From Pseudomonadota bacterium (GTDB lineage Bacteria; Myxococcota_A; Bradymonadia; UBA4248): DNA of 13,248 nt. Location: NCBI GenBank assembly GCA_009786045.1, contig WQTY01000018.1, forward strand, positions 1 through 13,248. The letters are read 5' to 3'. Shown one piece after another: positions 13,231-13,248 of this stretch (position 1 is its first letter; every line of letters starts with the position of its first letter). The translations under genes were made by a program, and so were the position numbers. A model generated the notes under the pieces. It saw only the letters and a list, made by a program, of their open reading frames with translations. It was not told where the DNA came from and ran no database searches.

Positions 13231-13248
13231 TCATAGCTAGTAGCTACT

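Larger units (their letters stand above)
12573..13248. other. 676-bp region without a recognisable gene
   Basis: This stretch lies upstream of the poly-DsbA gene and runs to the window edge. No open frame here resembles a protein; longer frames only translate the interspersed repeat and the C/T-rich repeat. It should hold the poly-DsbA promoter, but I see no clear -35/-10 pair. Its contents are a small inverted repeat (12753-12771), a plus-strand terminator (12782-12827), repeat copy B (12828-12877), a CCCCTTCT array (12933-12970), a fragment matching copy A in the opposite orientation (13009-13033), an AT-rich patch (about 13070-13150) and the TTGAGC array (13159-13230). Confidence 0.7.

Noticed and set aside
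13127..13234. Short minus-strand frame reading as Met followed by a serine run through the TTGAGC array
   Set aside because: Only 35 codons, nearly all simple repeat, with no ribosome site visible before the window edge.

Overview
The window looks like chromosomal DNA of a Gram-negative bacterium of moderate GC content. The Gram-negative reading rests on a membrane-anchored DsbA-type protein and a PAAR (type VI secretion tip) protein. The sequence alone does not fix the phylum.

Layout from left to right: the 3' end of murD (2-355, +); plsC (572-1276, +); then a five-gene same-strand cluster. The cluster holds a P2B-type Ca2+-ATPase (1496-4201), a 688-residue TerD::AAA+ fusion (4217-6283), and three stand-alone TerD proteins (6343-6927, 7015-7593, 7634-8212). 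After 287 bp with no convincing gene comes a steroid 5-alpha-reductase-like membrane protein (8500-9273, +). It converges on a minus-strand pair: an anchored protein with four consecutive DsbA/thioredoxin-fold domains (12572-9945) followed by a cysteine-rich PAAR protein (9850-9533), which ends in a strong intrinsic terminator. The last 676 bp (12573-13248) hold no recognisable gene. They contain an orphan plus-strand terminator, a second copy of a hairpin-bearing interspersed repeat, a CCCCTTCT tandem repeat, an AT-rich patch and twelve copies of TTGAGC near the window edge.

The most unusual unit is the Ca2+ pump / Ter cluster. The pump carries the one-calcium (PMCA-like) membrane signature. 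Two TerD paralogues keep the full acidic calcium loop, a third keeps a slightly altered one, and the TerD domain fused to the ATPase has lost it. The fused CbxX/CbbX-type AAA+ module keeps its Walker A lysine and the arginine of the SRF motif, but its Walker B reads D-G instead of D-E and its pore loop lacks the usual aromatic residue. The working hypothesis is a calcium-homeostasis and stress module: the pump sets Ca2+, the TerD proteins bind it, and a nucleotide-binding but probably hydrolysis-impaired AAA+ fusion acts as scaffold or sensor.

The second unusual unit is the minus-strand pair. A poly-DsbA protein, whose first domain has CxxS instead of CxxC, lies upstream of a PAAR protein with seven cysteines in 105 residues. 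The PAAR leader can form two mutually exclusive hairpins, one of which covers its ribosome binding site.
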